Assembly: GCF_018613935.1 (NCBI RefSeq)
Contig: NZ_JAGGPF010000006.1
Span: 62,001-126,000 of the forward strand
Source of the DNA: Agromyces sp. ISL-38
GTDB lineage: Bacteria > Actinomycetota > Actinomycetes > Actinomycetales > Microbacteriaceae
Reading direction: 5' to 3'
DNA length: 64,000 nt
The first letter of the stretch is position 1. Each line of letters starts with the position of its first letter. Under the pieces are notes generated by a model. The model did no database searches. It had not been told where the DNA came from and worked only from the letters and a program-made list of their open reading frames with translations. Shown piece by piece: positions 39,179-48,062 of this stretch. The position numbers and the translations under genes were made by a program.

Positions 39179-39412
39179 ATGAACAGCGAACGCCTCTCCC
39201 GGCTCGGCCTCGAGCCCGTGTTGACCACGAGCGAGCTCGCCGACTACCTCGGCGTGCACGTGCAGGCCATCTACGATCTGCGCACCGATGGCCGTGGTCC
39301 GGCCGGCATGCGGGTCGGCCGGGAGATCCGCTACCGGGTATCCGACGTGATCCGTTGGCTCGATGTGCTTCACGAGCCTGAGGTCGTCTCGGCGCGTGGA
39401 GGTGAGGGCTGA
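39179..39412 (+). CDS. excisionase-like helix-turn-helix protein
   Basis: Protein of 77 residues from ATG 39179; the longer open frame upstream covers the repeat region and is unlikely to be coding. The MerR/AlpA-like winged helix is TTSELADYLGVHVQAIYDLRTDGRGPAGMRVG, with the adjoining REIRYRVSDVIRWLD. Such proteins direct excision or regulate int. Its stop overlaps the integrase ATG (TGATG), so both are co-translated. Confidence 0.85.
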   Translation: MNSERLSRLGLEPVLTTSELADYLGVHVQAIYDLRTDGRGPAGMRVGREIRYRVSDVIRWLDVLHEPEVVSARGGEG

Positions 39413-40650
39413 TGGCCGGCCGGCCACGGCTGCCGATCGGCACCTACGGCACGATCCAAACCACCGAGCTCGCTCGCGGGCGTGTCCGCGCACAGACGCG
39501 CTTTCGCGACTGGGACGGGCAGACACGGCAGGTCGTCGCCACGGGTGAGAGCCGCAACGCGGCGGTCACTGCCCTGAAGGTCGACCTCAACGAGCGGATG
39601 CGGCATGCCGGCACGCAGGGCTCGCTTACCCCCGACTCTCGATTCGCAGATCTGGCGGACGCATGGCTCGACGACTTGCGGCTGGACGTCGAGCGTGCGG
39701 AGAGCACGAAGGAGACGTACGGCCGGCAATTGCGCACCCAGGTGTTGCCGTTCTTCGAGGACTTCGCGGTGCGAGAGATCACGGTCGGAAGGATCGAACG
39801 CTACTTGAAGCAGCAACGTCAGGTCTCGTACTCGATGGCCAAGCACTCCAAGACGACGCTGAGCATGGTGCTGGCGTTCGGGGTCCGGCAGGGACTCCTC
39901 GAACGGAACCCGGTGAAAGAGACCTCGCAACTAAAGAAGCCGAAGCGGATACCTAAGGCGCTCACCTCCGAAGAGCTGGCGGCGATTCGAACGGCCGCGA
40001 GCGAGTTCGGGACCGATCCGAACTGGATGGGACCTCGACCGGACGGCCAGGTGAGGGACCTCATCGAGGTCATGCTCGGCACGGCCACCCGCATCGGCGA
40101 GGCGCTCGCGATCCGCAAGTGCGATGTGGACGTGACGGCCGACCCGCCGCGGGTCGAGATCTGCGGCACGATCATCCATCGCACCGGCGTGCCCGTCTAC
40201 CGACAGGAGCATCCGAAGACGAAGGAGTCGAACCGAGTGGTGCCAGTGCCGTCGTTCGCGGCAGCCGTCATCAGGCGCAGGCTGGCGTCTCTCCCGGCAG
40301 ATGCCGAGCCTGAGCAGCTGCTGTTCTACTCGAAGAACGGCACGCCACTCATGCCGGCGAACGTCAGACGGCAGTTCCGGAGAATTCTCGATCTAGCAGG
40401 CCTGGGTGACGCAGCCATCTCACCGCATGCGTTCCGGCGGACCGGTGCGACGGCGATTGCACACGAACTCGGCTTGCAGGCCGCCGCGGATCTCCTGGGG
40501 CATACTTCGACGGCCGTTACGAAGGAGCACTACGCGGAGCCGGACCGGTCCGTTACGTCGCGCCCGGCGGCGGTGCTGCAGCGACTGGCGCCGGAGCCGG
40601 CAAGCGAGGAGGAGGGCACCGACGCGGGGATGTGGGACGTCTGGGAGTAG
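39412..40650 (+). CDS. int: site-specific tyrosine integrase
   Basis: Phage-type recombinase of 412 residues. An N-terminal AP2-like arm-binding region is followed by a SAM-like core-binding domain and the catalytic domain. Catalytic residues: Arg227 in GTATRIGEAL, His339 and Arg342 in HAFRRTG, His364 in LLGHTST and the nucleophile Tyr374 in EHYAEP. All are present, so the enzyme should be active. It probably integrates the element into tRNA-Met next door. Confidence 0.95.
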   Translation: MAGRPRLPIGTYGTIQTTELARGRVRAQTRFRDWDGQTRQVVATGESRNAAVTALKVDLNERMRHAGTQGSLTPDSRFADLADAWLDDLRLDVERAESTKETYGRQLRTQVLPFFEDFAVREITVGRIERYLKQQRQVSYSMAKHSKTTLSMVLAFGVRQGLLERNPVKETSQLKKPKRIPKALTSEELAAIRTAASEFGTDPNWMGPRPDGQVRDLIEVMLGTATRIGEALAIRKCDVDVTADPPRVEICGTIIHRTGVPVYRQEHPKTKESNRVVPVPSFAAAVIRRRLASLPADAEPEQLLFYSKNGTPLMPANVRRQFRRILDLAGLGDAAISPHAFRRTGATAIAHELGLQAAADLLGHTSTAVTKEHYAEPDRSVTSRPAAVLQRLAPEPASEEEGTDAGMWDVWE

Positions 40651-40705
40651 GCTTCCGGGTTTGACGACTGCGCCTCATCGAGCGGGGGCGCAGTCGTGCG
40701 TTGCA

Positions 40706-41278
40706 TCATGGGAGCCGATCCGGGGCGATGAGTGCTTCGGCTTCTCGGCGCGCAGCGAGATCGTCGAGCACGAACTGCACGAAGTCCGCATCGCGGTCAT
40801 CGATCACGGCGTCGTCGATGCTGTTTGCTGCGGGTTCGCCTGGCCAAGCAGTTTGGCGGGTTGGCCGGTCGCGGTCGAGGCGGGTGCCGATGGTCGCGAC
40901 CCAGTCGTGGAGGCGGTTGCGGGCGTCGGCGAAGTCGCGGTGCCATCCGAATGGTGCGGAGCCGTGCTGGTCGGGGTCATAGGCGCTGAGCCAGTGCAGG
41001 TGGAGGGCGGAGAGTTCCCAGACCAGTTCGGAGTGCCGGTGCCAGAGCGGCGGGATCACGGATGCCGGGAGCCCGTACGTTCGGCGGAGCCAGTTGACCC
41101 ACCGGTTGAGCTCGATCCACTCGACCTCGGCTTGGTCGGCGGTGAGGAGATTCCAGTTGATCGGGTGCGGAGGTTCGGCACCGAGAGCGGCGTCGAGATC
41201 GTCGAAGGCGTCGTCGTCGAACGCGCCGCCGAATAGCGGCTGCTGACCGGTTGGGGTCTCGTGCGCCGTGTCCGTCAC
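40706..41278 (-). CDS. uncharacterised element protein (DUF4913-like)
   Basis: Soluble protein of 190 residues, distal gene of the leftward transfer block. The acidic N-terminus (FDDDAFDDLDAAL) precedes a Trp-rich region: WIELNRWVNWLRRTYGLPASVIPPLW, LSALHLHWLSAYDP and WHRDFADARNRLHDWV. This resembles the DUF4913 group found on actinobacterial conjugative elements, but I am not certain. No enzyme motif. It begins eight bases after the SSB-like gene. Confidence 0.65.
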   Translation of the reverse strand: MTDTAHETPTGQQPLFGGAFDDDAFDDLDAALGAEPPHPINWNLLTADQAEVEWIELNRWVNWLRRTYGLPASVIPPLWHRHSELVWELSALHLHWLSAYDPDQHGSAPFGWHRDFADARNRLHDWVATIGTRLDRDRPTRQTAWPGEPAANSIDDAVIDDRDADFVQFVLDDLAARREAEALIAPDRLP

Positions 41279-41286
41279 GGCCGGGC

Positions 41287-41784
41287 TCAGATTCCGACGG
41301 TTGCGGCGCTCGAGCGAGTGGGCGCGGGTTCGGGCACAGCAGTCGGCATGGCTGCGGTCGGCTCTTGCTCATGCGCCGGCTCGCGACCGACGGCGGCATT
41401 TTCGCGACGAGCCGCAGCAGCCTGTCGGCGGGTGCGGTCGACGTCGTAGTCGGTGCGGGCGAGGTCGTGGCCAATCTTCTTGGCGACGAACTCTTCGCGT
41501 TCGATGATGTTGCCGTCGCGTTCGACTTGGTAGGTGTGGATATAGCCCTCGGCGATGAACTGGTCGCCCTTCGCGAATCGGGCCATAGCGCGATCGGCAG
41601 TGGCGCGGTACGCGACGAGGTCGTGGAACGTCGGGGACAGTTCGGTGAAGGTGCCGTCATCTTCGCGGCGGAACTGGGGTTGGCCGATGCGGGCGTAGAA
41701 GCGGGCGTCGCCGCGTTCGGTGACGGTGTGCTGGGGTTCCGTGGCGATGAAGCCGGAGACGGACTGTTGCGTGCGGAGCGTCAT
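41287..41784 (-). CDS. single-stranded DNA-binding protein
   Basis: Protein of 165 residues with an OB fold in the first 110 (VSGFIATEPQHTV, ARFYARIGQPQ, FHDLVAYRATADRAMARFAKGDQFIAEGYIH), as in SSB-type proteins. The C-terminus is Pro/Ala-rich and ends ATVGI, lacking the acidic DDxPF tip of housekeeping SSB, so it may not recruit host replication proteins. Probably coats transferred single strands. A GAAAGG ribosome-binding site precedes the ATG. Confidence 0.82.
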   Translation of the reverse strand: MTLRTQQSVSGFIATEPQHTVTERGDARFYARIGQPQFRREDDGTFTELSPTFHDLVAYRATADRAMARFAKGDQFIAEGYIHTYQVERDGNIIEREEFVAKKIGHDLARTDYDVDRTRRQAAAARRENAAVGREPAHEQEPTAAMPTAVPEPAPTRSSAATVGI

Positions 41785-41878
41785 GGGACTTGCCTTTCGG
41801 TGTCAGGCGGATCGACGATCCGCTCTCACCTGCAGGTGCGCCCGCACTCCCGAGACGGGTGCGCGCAGCATCCGGTAC

Positions 41879-43702
41879 CTACTCGGTGGGCTCGCCTACC
41901 TCGTCGGGGATCGGCGCCGGTGTGGGCGGGGGCGTCGGCTCGCGCAGGAGAGCTTCGATCTCGGCGCGTCCGGTTCGGAGGATCTTGGCGTCGGGACGGG
42001 TGGTCCACATGCGGAGGCGGGCGACGATCGGTGGTGCGGATCTGAGCAGGATGAGGCCGGTGCCGAAGGGCAGGGTGCGGATTGTGTCGGGTGGCATCGT
42101 CGCAATCCGGCGGACCGAGCGTTGCGCAGAGCGGGAGCCGCGATCGCCCACAGTGGTCGAGTCGGTGGTGTCGTCGCGGTCGCCGATGAGGGTGGAGAGG
42201 TCCTGGAGATCCTTCGAGTTGGATGCTCCGCCGAGGATGATCTTGACGATCGAGGCATCCCAGATGGTGCCTGCCGCGTTGTCGGACCATTTCGTGCGCG
42301 CCTGGGAGAGAGATTGCAGGACGGGCATGGTGGTGATGCCGGTGCCGCCGCCTTCGGCCATGAGGTTCGGTAGGGACGGCAGAGGTGCGAGGTTGCCGAT
42401 CTCATCGAGCGCAAGCAACAGCGGCGGGTCGAGGCGGGCGCCGGGGCTGCGGGCAGCGAGGCGGCGGGTCGTTTCGATGACGTCTTCGAGGAACGCGGCG
42501 ACGAGCGACGCGCAGTTGTTCGCGCCGGCGCCGGTGGCAAGCAGGTAGAGGGTGCCGCCATTGCGGAGGAAGACCTCGGGGTGGAACTGTTCGTCGTCGG
42601 TCGGGGAGACAGCGTCGAGCACGCGTGGGTCGGCGAGGGCGGCGAGGGAGAGGGAGACGCCTTGCCAGATGGAGTCGCGGGTGCGTGGGTCGGCTTCGAG
42701 CATGGCTTGGAGTGAGTCCGCCCAGCCGATCGCCGCTGCGGGGCTGGTTGTGAGGATGGCGACGGCGTCGGCGGCGGCGGCAGGGTCGAGGGTCCACCGG
42801 AAGAGTTCAGCCGGGGTGCGTCGGTCGAGGGCTGCAGCATGGAGGAGCGCTTGCAGGGCGACTCGTGTCTTGGCTTCCCAGAATCCGCCGCCGTCGACGC
42901 CCCCGGCTGCGAGCCCGGTGCCGGCTGCGAGACCGGTTGCTCGGATCATTGCGATGAGGGGATCTTCGCAGCCGCGGATCGGTGACCAGCGGAGTCCAGC
43001 CGGGATGCCGGCGGCGAGCTGCTGCGGGTCGAAGACGGCGACAGGGCCTGCATGTTGGCGGGCGCGGAGGGTGGCGGTCAGGTTGTCGGGGCGGGTGGAG
43101 GTCGTCACGACTGGGCCGGGGGCGTCGAGGATGGCGTTGATGACGATGTGGGCGCCTTTGCCGGAGCGCGGTGGTCCGATGACGAGGATCGAGTCCTCGA
43201 CCGATGCCCATACGCCGGTGTTGCGGGAGCTGCCCAGCAGGTAGCCGATGTCGTTCGGTCGCGCGGAGGCCAGCGACGGTCGGAGATGCACGGCACGCTT
43301 CATGAGCGCTGTACGTGACGCGGTGCGGCCCACGTCGGCTTTGGTCGCGGACCCGGGGAGCCGGTACGGGTCGGTTCGTTGGGCACGGCTCGAGGCGCGC
43401 AGCATCCGCCATACGAAGGTGACGAGGGTCGCTGTTGCGGCCACCAGCATTGCGGCGGTAGCCCAGTATGCGACGGGATTCAGGCCTGGGGCGCCGAGGA
43501 CGGTCGCCGGGTTGGCAGGATCGAGCAGCATTGCCAGGCCGGTCTCGGGGCCGCCGGCGGGTTGGGCGATGCCTGTTGCCCACGCAGCGGTGCTGCCCGC
43601 GGCGCGGAGCAGTACCGCGAAGACGGCGCAGCTGATGAGCAACCCCATGCCGAGGTTGGTGAGCTCGTCGCCGAGGGCGCCCGTCGTGCGTTCGGCGGCC
43701 AT
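41879..43702 (-). CDS. type IV coupling protein, TraG/VirD4 family
   Basis: ATPase of 607 residues. Two N-terminal membrane helices (about 20-35 and 78-98) anchor it. Walker A GPPRSGKG lies at about 176-183, and Walker B is LLALDEIGNLAPLP with the motif EGGGTGITTMPVLQSLSQAR that follows in TraG proteins. It links the relaxosome to the secretion channel. It starts just after the DprA-like stop. Confidence 0.93.
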   Translation of the reverse strand: MAAERTTGALGDELTNLGMGLLISCAVFAVLLRAAGSTAAWATGIAQPAGGPETGLAMLLDPANPATVLGAPGLNPVAYWATAAMLVAATATLVTFVWRMLRASSRAQRTDPYRLPGSATKADVGRTASRTALMKRAVHLRPSLASARPNDIGYLLGSSRNTGVWASVEDSILVIGPPRSGKGAHIVINAILDAPGPVVTTSTRPDNLTATLRARQHAGPVAVFDPQQLAAGIPAGLRWSPIRGCEDPLIAMIRATGLAAGTGLAAGGVDGGGFWEAKTRVALQALLHAAALDRRTPAELFRWTLDPAAAADAVAILTTSPAAAIGWADSLQAMLEADPRTRDSIWQGVSLSLAALADPRVLDAVSPTDDEQFHPEVFLRNGGTLYLLATGAGANNCASLVAAFLEDVIETTRRLAARSPGARLDPPLLLALDEIGNLAPLPSLPNLMAEGGGTGITTMPVLQSLSQARTKWSDNAAGTIWDASIVKIILGGASNSKDLQDLSTLIGDRDDTTDSTTVGDRGSRSAQRSVRRIATMPPDTIRTLPFGTGLILLRSAPPIVARLRMWTTRPDAKILRTGRAEIEALLREPTPPPTPAPIPDEVGEPTE

Positions 43703-43707
43703 GGCGC

Positions 43708-44706
43708 TCAGCGGACCAGGTAGGCGGTTGGTCGGATGCCCCGGCGGGTGCGAGAGTACGTTTGCGGCCGGTCAGCGGCGAACCGGATGGCGGGGTCGAT
43801 GAGCACAGTGACGTCGTCGGCGTCCGCGACGAGGGCCGCGGTGCCGTCCTGGATGAGTCGATGGGTGCCGGCGCTGGTCGGGGAGGTGAGCGGGCCTGGA
43901 ATGGCGGCGACCGGGCGGCCGAGTGCGCTCGCGAGACTCGCGACGTTCAGCGCCGCGGAGCGTCGCCCCGCCTCGACGACGACGGTCGCGCCGCTCAACG
44001 TCGCGATCAGCCGCGCCCGTTGCAGGAATCGCCACCTCGTTGGGGCTGCGCCGGGTGGCAGCTCGGCGACAAGCAGGCCGCCAGCTTCGACGATGTGCGC
44101 GAAGAGGTCGTCGTGGGCGCTGGGTTGCGGGCGGTCGAGTCCGCTGGCGAGTACCGCGATCGTGCGGCCTGGGGCGGCGCCGTTCGCGCCGCGGTGCGCG
44201 GCTGCGTCGATGCCGTACGAACCGCCAGAGACAATCACTCGCCCGCGCCGCACAAGGTCAGACGAGAGCGTGGTGGCGATGTGGGTGCCGTACGCGGTTG
44301 CCGCTCGTGCCCCGACGATCGCGACCCGATCCGACAGTGGTGCCCCGAGCAGCGCGGAGTCGCCACGCAGCCAAAGTGCGAGCGGCGCGCTGGGACCGAG
44401 CTGTCGGAGCTCCACGGGCCACACGGCATCGGCGGGCGTGAAGGCGTGCAGGTCGTGCTGCTGCATGTCGGCTTGGATGCGGTCGAGCTGCCCAGGGTTC
44501 AACCGCGGGGCGAGGCGCTGCCGCCAGAGCTCGCCCTGGGCGGGCTCGACGCCAGCCGGCAGCGGTGTCCGCGTCGCGAGTAGCTCCAGGGTCTCGACAG
44601 GACCGATCCGGCCGACGAATGTGCCGGTGATGATGTCTGCCGGTTCGGAGACTGCGGCGAGCGTCATCCGTGCGGCACGGTCTTCATCCACTTGGTCAGC
44701 GGTCAC
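43708..44706 (-). CDS. DprA-like DNA-processing protein carried by the ICE
   Basis: Protein of 332 residues with the Rossmann-like DprA/Smf core: LWLRGDSALLG, VAIVGARAATAYG, IVSGGSYGIDAAAHRGA and AVLASGLDRPQPS, then FLQRARLIATLSGATVVVEAGRRSAALNVASLASALGRPVAAIPG (in part RSAALNVA and AIPGP). The family normally reads SGLARGID; here the loop is SGGSYGID. No C-terminal winged helix. DprA loads RecA on incoming ssDNA in transformation; here it probably protects or processes transferred ssDNA. Confidence 0.85.
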   Translation of the reverse strand: MTADQVDEDRAARMTLAAVSEPADIITGTFVGRIGPVETLELLATRTPLPAGVEPAQGELWRQRLAPRLNPGQLDRIQADMQQHDLHAFTPADAVWPVELRQLGPSAPLALWLRGDSALLGAPLSDRVAIVGARAATAYGTHIATTLSSDLVRRGRVIVSGGSYGIDAAAHRGANGAAPGRTIAVLASGLDRPQPSAHDDLFAHIVEAGGLLVAELPPGAAPTRWRFLQRARLIATLSGATVVVEAGRRSAALNVASLASALGRPVAAIPGPLTSPTSAGTHRLIQDGTAALVADADDVTVLIDPAIRFAADRPQTYSRTRRGIRPTAYLVR

Positions 44707-44766
44707 GGTGCCTCCTCGATCTGTTCGTCAGGTGCGCTCTGATGTCCGCGCTGCTGGGCGAAACTG

Positions 44767-46251
44767 TCATTGGCCGGCGGTCATCCGTGCCGTCGTGTCG
44801 AACGCAGCCATCTCGTCGGGGTGGAGTTGGTGCTGCACGACGAAGCTACGGTCCTTGATCCGCCAGAGCCCCTGCCCGGTGCCGAGCGCCGGCAGCAGTT
44901 TCTGCTCCGTTCCCGACAGCCCGAGAGCGGTCGCGGTGGAGCCGAGCTGGTCGGGCTCCTGCCGGTAAACGATGCGGGTCTCCGCATTCGCGAGGAGCGA
45001 TGATGCCAGGGCGCGCATCGCGGAGCCGGAGTCGCCGACGTTGTCGAGGTCGGAGAGCTTGTGGAACACGAGCATGTTCGCGATCCCGAAATGGCGCGCG
45101 AGACGCCACTGGGCGTCCATTCGACGAAGGAGTGCCGGATACGCCATGAGCCGCCACGCCTCGTCGTAGATCACCCATCGCTGCCCGCCGGCCGGGTCGG
45201 ACAGCGCCGACTCCATCCACGCCGATGAGCACGTCATGAGCACCGAAATCAGCGTCGAGTTCTCGGCCACACGCGACAAGTCGAGCGAGACCATCGGCAG
45301 CGACGGATCGAAGCGAACCGTAGACGGCCCGTCGAATAGGCCCGCGAGATCGCCGGCGACCAGGCGTCGCAGGGCGTGCCCGACGAGTCGGCCGTCTTCG
45401 GCCAGACGACGCTCGGGGTCATCCTCCGTGCTCGGTGCGAGAATGCGGTCGACGACCATCGGCAGGATCGGCACCTCCGCGCTGCGCACCGCGTCGCTGA
45501 GGGCGAGGTCGATCGCGGTGTGCTCGAGTGGGCTGAGCGGTCGATCCAACACGGTTTCGGCAAGGGCACCGATCAACTCCCGACGTCGCGCCGACAGTTG
45601 CGCCGTCCATTCCGCATCGGATGTCGCAGAAGGGCGGAGTCCTTCGTCGAGTGGGTTCAGACGATTGCGAAGGCCGCGGCCGAGGATGATCGCTTTGCCA
45701 CCGACAGCCTCGGCGACCGCGGTGTGCTCACCCTTGGGATCGCCGGGCACATACACTCGCCGGCCGAACGGCAACGATCTCGTGTAGAGCGACTTCGCCA
45801 GCGACGACTTGCCCGAGCCCACGATGCCGGCCAAGACAACATTCGGAGCGGTAATCAATCCCCGTTGGTAGAGCACCCAAGGGTCGTAGACGAACGAGCC
45901 GCCCGAGTACAGGTCCTGGCCGACGAATACCCCGGCCGACCCGAGACCGGCCTCTGCGAGGAACGGGTAGTGGCCGGCCAATGTGGCTGACGTGTCCTGA
46001 TGCTTCGGCAGGCGGAGACGCCCGGGCGTCCGAAGCGCAGCGGGGCCGGGCTCGCCTCCAGAGGGCAGGTAGTGCGCGGAGCGGGCCTCCGCTCGCTCCG
46101 CGTCATGCTGCGTGCGCCGGTCAGCGGCCGTGGCCTTGCGCGCATCCTGCTCGATTCGTGACGCGATGTGCTTTCGAGCGAGACGATCCTGACGGCGCTC
46201 ATCGCGAGGGTTGACCAGCGATGCTGTGTGGAGACGTTCGTCGACGCTCAC
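44767..46251 (-). CDS. VirB4-type ATPase of the conjugation channel
   Basis: ATPase of 494 residues. I start it at GTG 46251, which overlaps the upstream 152-residue gene stop (GTGA); an ATG at 46311 in the same frame would add 20 residues. A charged helix (20-60) precedes Walker A AGIVGSGKSSLAKS (about 141-154). RWVIYDEAWRLM is Walker B, and NMLVFHKLSDLDNVGDSGS a VirB4-type motif. It energises pilus assembly and transfer. The N-terminal VirB4 part seems to be supplied by the SCO6880-type protein. Confidence 0.88.
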   Translation of the reverse strand: MSVDERLHTASLVNPRDERRQDRLARKHIASRIEQDARKATAADRRTQHDAERAEARSAHYLPSGGEPGPAALRTPGRLRLPKHQDTSATLAGHYPFLAEAGLGSAGVFVGQDLYSGGSFVYDPWVLYQRGLITAPNVVLAGIVGSGKSSLAKSLYTRSLPFGRRVYVPGDPKGEHTAVAEAVGGKAIILGRGLRNRLNPLDEGLRPSATSDAEWTAQLSARRRELIGALAETVLDRPLSPLEHTAIDLALSDAVRSAEVPILPMVVDRILAPSTEDDPERRLAEDGRLVGHALRRLVAGDLAGLFDGPSTVRFDPSLPMVSLDLSRVAENSTLISVLMTCSSAWMESALSDPAGGQRWVIYDEAWRLMAYPALLRRMDAQWRLARHFGIANMLVFHKLSDLDNVGDSGSAMRALASSLLANAETRIVYRQEPDQLGSTATALGLSGTEQKLLPALGTGQGLWRIKDRSFVVQHQLHPDEMAAFDTTARMTAGQ

Positions 46252-46706
46252 ATCGCCACCGCACGACCCGCACCCGAACCCGACGGCGCGAGCGTCGGGT
46301 TCGCCAACCAAGCATCCGCAACGGCCTGCGGCGACCGCTCGAACGGCGCCACCGACGGCCGCCCTGCCAGTGCTGGCACTGGGTCTGGCTCCGGTACGTA
46401 CCGCTTCAGTAGCGACACGTATCCGAAGGTGTCGCTGTAGGTCAGCGCGTATGGCGACCCGAACGGCTCGATTGTGTGATCGGTGCTGCCGGCAGGCACG
46501 GCGTCGTACACGTACCCGTCCGCGAGCGCGGCCTCGACGGTCGCGTCACCGCGGTCGTATTGCCGCAGTTGATAGATCGCCGAGATCGGGCCCTCCCGAT
46601 CGATCAGTGCGAGAAGCTCTTCGGCTTCCTCGCCCTGCAAGAAGGCGACGCTGACCCACCGTGTCGACGGCTCGTCACGTTCGAAGACGTACATGCTCGG
46701 CCCCAA
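46248..46706 (-). CDS. uncharacterised protein coupled to the VirB4-type ATPase
   Basis: Soluble protein of 152 residues (140-150 if the ATG at 46694 is used, giving MYVFERDEPS). It is rich in aromatic and acidic residues, including STRWVSVAFLQGEEAEELLAL and DGYVYDAVPAGSTDHTIEP. No known domain recognised. It directly precedes and overlaps the ATPase gene, so it is likely a transfer component rather than cargo. The cargo pair begins 217 bases upstream. Confidence 0.65.
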   Translation of the reverse strand: MGPSMYVFERDEPSTRWVSVAFLQGEEAEELLALIDREGPISAIYQLRQYDRGDATVEAALADGYVYDAVPAGSTDHTIEPFGSPYALTYSDTFGYVSLLKRYVPEPDPVPALAGRPSVAPFERSPQAVADAWLANPTLAPSGSGAGRAVAM

Positions 46707-46922
46707 TCAGGATGCTTCGCATGAGAGGTGCGCCAGCGTAGCCGACCCGCTGGTGGGCGAACCTGACTGCCCGTCCCTACGAAGCAGCTTGAATGTGTAT
46801 GGTGCGCAACATCTTCATCGGACTGCGGCAGCCAGAGACCACACGCATTCCGCTGAGGATCCTCATTCGAACTCGACAACGATGCATATTGAATTCACAA
46901 GGACGACTCTTCGTGCGGCGCC

Positions 46923-48062
46923 TCAGGCCGTGTCGAAGTCCGCAAGCGTGTCTTCCAGCGGTCGAGGGCTCGCGATCTCGCGAAGGCGCGCTGTGCGTCC
47001 GTGGCGACGCTCCACCACTCCGTGAACGACAACAGTCGTACCCTCGTCCATCCACTGATGAATCTCGGTCAGTTGTTCTTGCCTCACCCGAACGTCGACG
47101 CGCCCAACGCGAGCACCGGTGGGACTCGGCGTCTGAATCGCAATCTCACCGAATGGATCGCCTGGAACGTGCCCGATGTGAATGATCGGCCCTGTGATGA
47201 CGCGTAGTGGGTCCTGCTTCGGCGATGACAGTAGCCGAACCGTCTTCGCGACGATCTCGCGCGCCTCTGCTGGGATCGTGACGGCGCGGGGTTGAGCTGC
47301 CGCGACGGCTTCAGCCGGCGCCCAAGTGAACTCGGTACTCAGCCATGAGACTCCTGGCTCAGACAGAGTTCGGTTCACCTGAGCGAAGATCTCCTTTGAC
47401 CCTCCGGCAATCACGACGGGCAGCAGGTCGCGGGACTGCGGCTCTCGCGCTGGCTGGATGACGTTCTTGTCGTATGCTGCGAGCGCTTGTGCGAGCGTGC
47501 GGGTGACCCTTCGCTCCTCCGACTCTGGCTGCACGGAGTCGAATGTGACACCAGTGAGGTGCGGCTCCAGCTCGGCCTTCGGATCACCGACGCGCAGGAG
47601 AACAGGAAACACGAACGAGCCGACCTCCGTGTGTGCCAAGCGTGCCTCTCGCGCGATGTCATCGCCAAGCTTCGAATAGTTGCTGCCGATGGACTGCCGA
47701 GGTCGTCGGGCTGTCGTGGCAGCGGCCCGTATCATGCCGAACGCTGAGCCGATGACTGTAGCGCCGGCTTCCAGCGCGATGGTTTGCGCACCATAGACGT
47801 CGTTATCGATCCGGAAGCGGGTGATGTCAAAACGCACGAACTCCAGCGCGCGTTCGACGGTAATGACGCTCTCTTGATGTGCCGAGGCGATCCGCTCAGT
47901 GATGTCGCTCCATTCGAAGGAGCCTCGTCGCACAATTGGCGGCAAGTACATCTCTGCGCGCTCGAACGCCCACAGATCAGCACCACCAGGATTGCGCGCC
48001 GAAACCTGCCAGCCGCGGTCGCGCAAAAGGGCTGCGATATCGGTGGACATCTCAACGTTCAT
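46923..48062 (-). CDS. cargo protein with possible C-terminal OB fold, coupled to nuclease-like gene
   Basis: Protein of 379 residues of no family I can name. Residues 1-60 (LLRDRGWQVSARNPGGADLW, YLPPIVRRGSFEWSDITERI) look like a small alpha/beta domain somewhat reminiscent of HicA-like dsRNA-binding domains. The middle has a QTEVGSF-like HTEVGSFVFPVLLRV strand. Residues about 290-375 could form an OB fold: TGPIIHIGHVPGDPFGEIAI, VDVRVRQEQLTEIHQWMDEG, TTVVVHGVVERRHGRTARL. The ATG overlaps the nuclease-like stop (ATGA). Base composition is visibly less G+C-rich than the transfer genes. Confidence 0.7.
   Translation of the reverse strand: MNVEMSTDIAALLRDRGWQVSARNPGGADLWAFERAEMYLPPIVRRGSFEWSDITERIASAHQESVITVERALEFVRFDITRFRIDNDVYGAQTIALEAGATVIGSAFGMIRAAATTARRPRQSIGSNYSKLGDDIAREARLAHTEVGSFVFPVLLRVGDPKAELEPHLTGVTFDSVQPESEERRVTRTLAQALAAYDKNVIQPAREPQSRDLLPVVIAGGSKEIFAQVNRTLSEPGVSWLSTEFTWAPAEAVAAAQPRAVTIPAEAREIVAKTVRLLSSPKQDPLRVITGPIIHIGHVPGDPFGEIAIQTPSPTGARVGRVDVRVRQEQLTEIHQWMDEGTTVVVHGVVERRHGRTARLREIASPRPLEDTLADFDTA

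Noticed and set aside
46707..46922. Less G+C-rich stretch after the cargo pair with short open frames.
   Set aside because: No coding support; it may hold the end of the cargo insertion, but no inverted or direct repeats marking a boundary were seen.
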